Shown here piece by piece: positions 4,768 to 5,422 of a DNA stretch of 5,422 nt (positions are counted from its first letter, which is position 1; each line of letters opens with the position of its first letter). The position numbers were made by a program, and so were the translations under genes. Under the pieces are notes generated by a model that saw only the letters and a program-made list of their open reading frames with translations, did not search any database and had not been told where the DNA came from. Location: contig CANKVQ010000040.1 in assembly GCA_947486885.1 (NCBI GenBank), forward strand, positions 1-5,422. Direction: 5' to 3'. The DNA comes from a bacterium. GTDB taxonomy: Bacteria; Babelota; Babeliae; Babelales; JABDEC01.

Positions 4768-5373
4768 CTATTTAAGAGTGCAAGCGGGTACTATATGACT
4801 TAAAATAAATTCGATTCGCTTTTCTACAGTATCAAAAGGTACATGAATAATTCTAAATTCATGCTCGGCATACCACTTTAACAATGCTATGTGTATTTGC
4901 ATGGCTTCCGCCCAAGTTTCCTGACGAGATTCAGTCTGTTGATACAAAATTTTTGGTACCGGCTCAAAAATGAATATACAATTGTAATCAAATTTATGTT
5001 GTTCAAATATTTGCATTAAATCTGCAGACATATGTACCTTAAAATAGTTCCCATAAAAAATCACATCAGGAATGCTCCGATCCAAAAAAGCAGGCTGACT
5101 TAAGTCCAATTTAGATTCTTGTTCCAAATGCCTTTGCATAATCAAATTCCGCTGGTACTGCATATCTGAACGAAATTTATTTAAAGTGCCATTAATTTTA
5201 GCCTCTTTATACAATGCACTATAAGCTTCAAAACAAACCTGATAACCACTAACTTGCAAAGCTTTTAAAGTAGTAGTTTTGCCGCAACAGGGACCCCCAG
5301 TAAAAATAAATTTATGCTGGGCAGACAATAAGTTTCCATAAATCAGAATGAATAAAAATATAGTTTTTAACAT
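4768..5373 (-). CDS. P-loop ATPase of the AAA_28 type with a signal peptide
   Basis: This 201-residue protein has a complete nucleotide-binding fold. The Walker A loop is GGPCCGKTT (26-34) with Lys32; a Walker B-like strand ends in FLDRSIPD (96-103) with Asp98; the helical lid region ESRQETWAEA carries an arginine as in nucleotide kinases; the end (HVPFDTVEKRIEFIL) matches the closing strand and helix of AAA_28 proteins. Related folds include NadR-type kinases and the eukaryotic TTD14 protein; the substrate here is unknown. Residues 1-18 (MLKTIFLFILIYGNLLSA) form a convincing signal peptide, directly preceding the first beta strand KFIFTGG. The start has AGGAGA (5378-5383) 4 nt upstream, so the hydrophobic N-terminus is part of the gene. 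Export of an ATPase suggests action inside a host cell, since the periplasm lacks ATP (inference). The 49 bases upstream show no clear promoter. hsp20 follows after 77 nt on the same strand. Confidence 0.85.
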   Translation of the reverse strand: MLKTIFLFILIYGNLLSAQHKFIFTGGPCCGKTTTLKALQVSGYQVCFEAYSALYKEAKINGTLNKFRSDMQYQRNLIMQRHLEQESKLDLSQPAFLDRSIPDVIFYGNYFKVHMSADLMQIFEQHKFDYNCIFIFEPVPKILYQQTESRQETWAEAMQIHIALLKWYAEHEFRIIHVPFDTVEKRIEFILSHIVPACTLK

Positions 5374-5422
5374 TCGCTCTCCTAATTTAGGTTTTTAGTA
5401 ATTAAACTACCCAGAATAAACA

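Overview
The window is AT-rich bacterial DNA holding eight protein genes, with no tRNA, rRNA, CRISPR array or insertion sequence. Four of the eight products begin with a signal-peptide-like hydrophobic segment. One of these is a predicted AAA_28-type P-loop ATPase, which is normally a cytoplasmic fold, and another is an Hsp20. This mix, together with small secreted proteins of no known family, suggests a host-associated bacterium of the Dependentiae (TM6, Babeliae) kind. That placement is inference from gene style; no marker phylogeny could be done.

Left part (1-1709, + strand): a HTH_XRE/S24-like repressor protein, then a compact ribosomal operon rpsF-rpsR (S6 and S18) with a structured leader and a strong intrinsic terminator. 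The S24 domain has lost its catalytic serine and probably its cleavage site, so it looks like a non-self-cleaving sensor or dimerisation domain. The usual partners ssb and rplI are not between or just after rpsF and rpsR.

Middle part (1761-3566, - strand): a secreted helical protein of unknown function with a recognisable promoter, preceded by a full-length alanine racemase gene (alr). The alr frame is open from the first beta strand to the C-terminus with every key catalytic residue, but it has no ATG, GTG or TTG near its 5' end. The best start is an ATT codon placed 5 nt after an AGGGGG Shine-Dalgarno. A default gene caller would report only a 166-residue fragment starting at an internal GTG.

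Right part (3735-5373): a small secreted protein with a cysteine-rich C-terminus (+ strand), convergent with an exported Hsp20/alpha-crystallin protein and an exported P-loop ATPase (both - strand). These three, with the secreted helical protein, look like an envelope or host-interaction set beside a peptidoglycan precursor gene. No pathway link between them can be shown from sequence alone.

Intergenic stretches are all shorter than 300 bases. The largest, 3567-3734, is very AT-rich and holds the divergent upstream regions of alr and the small secreted gene.
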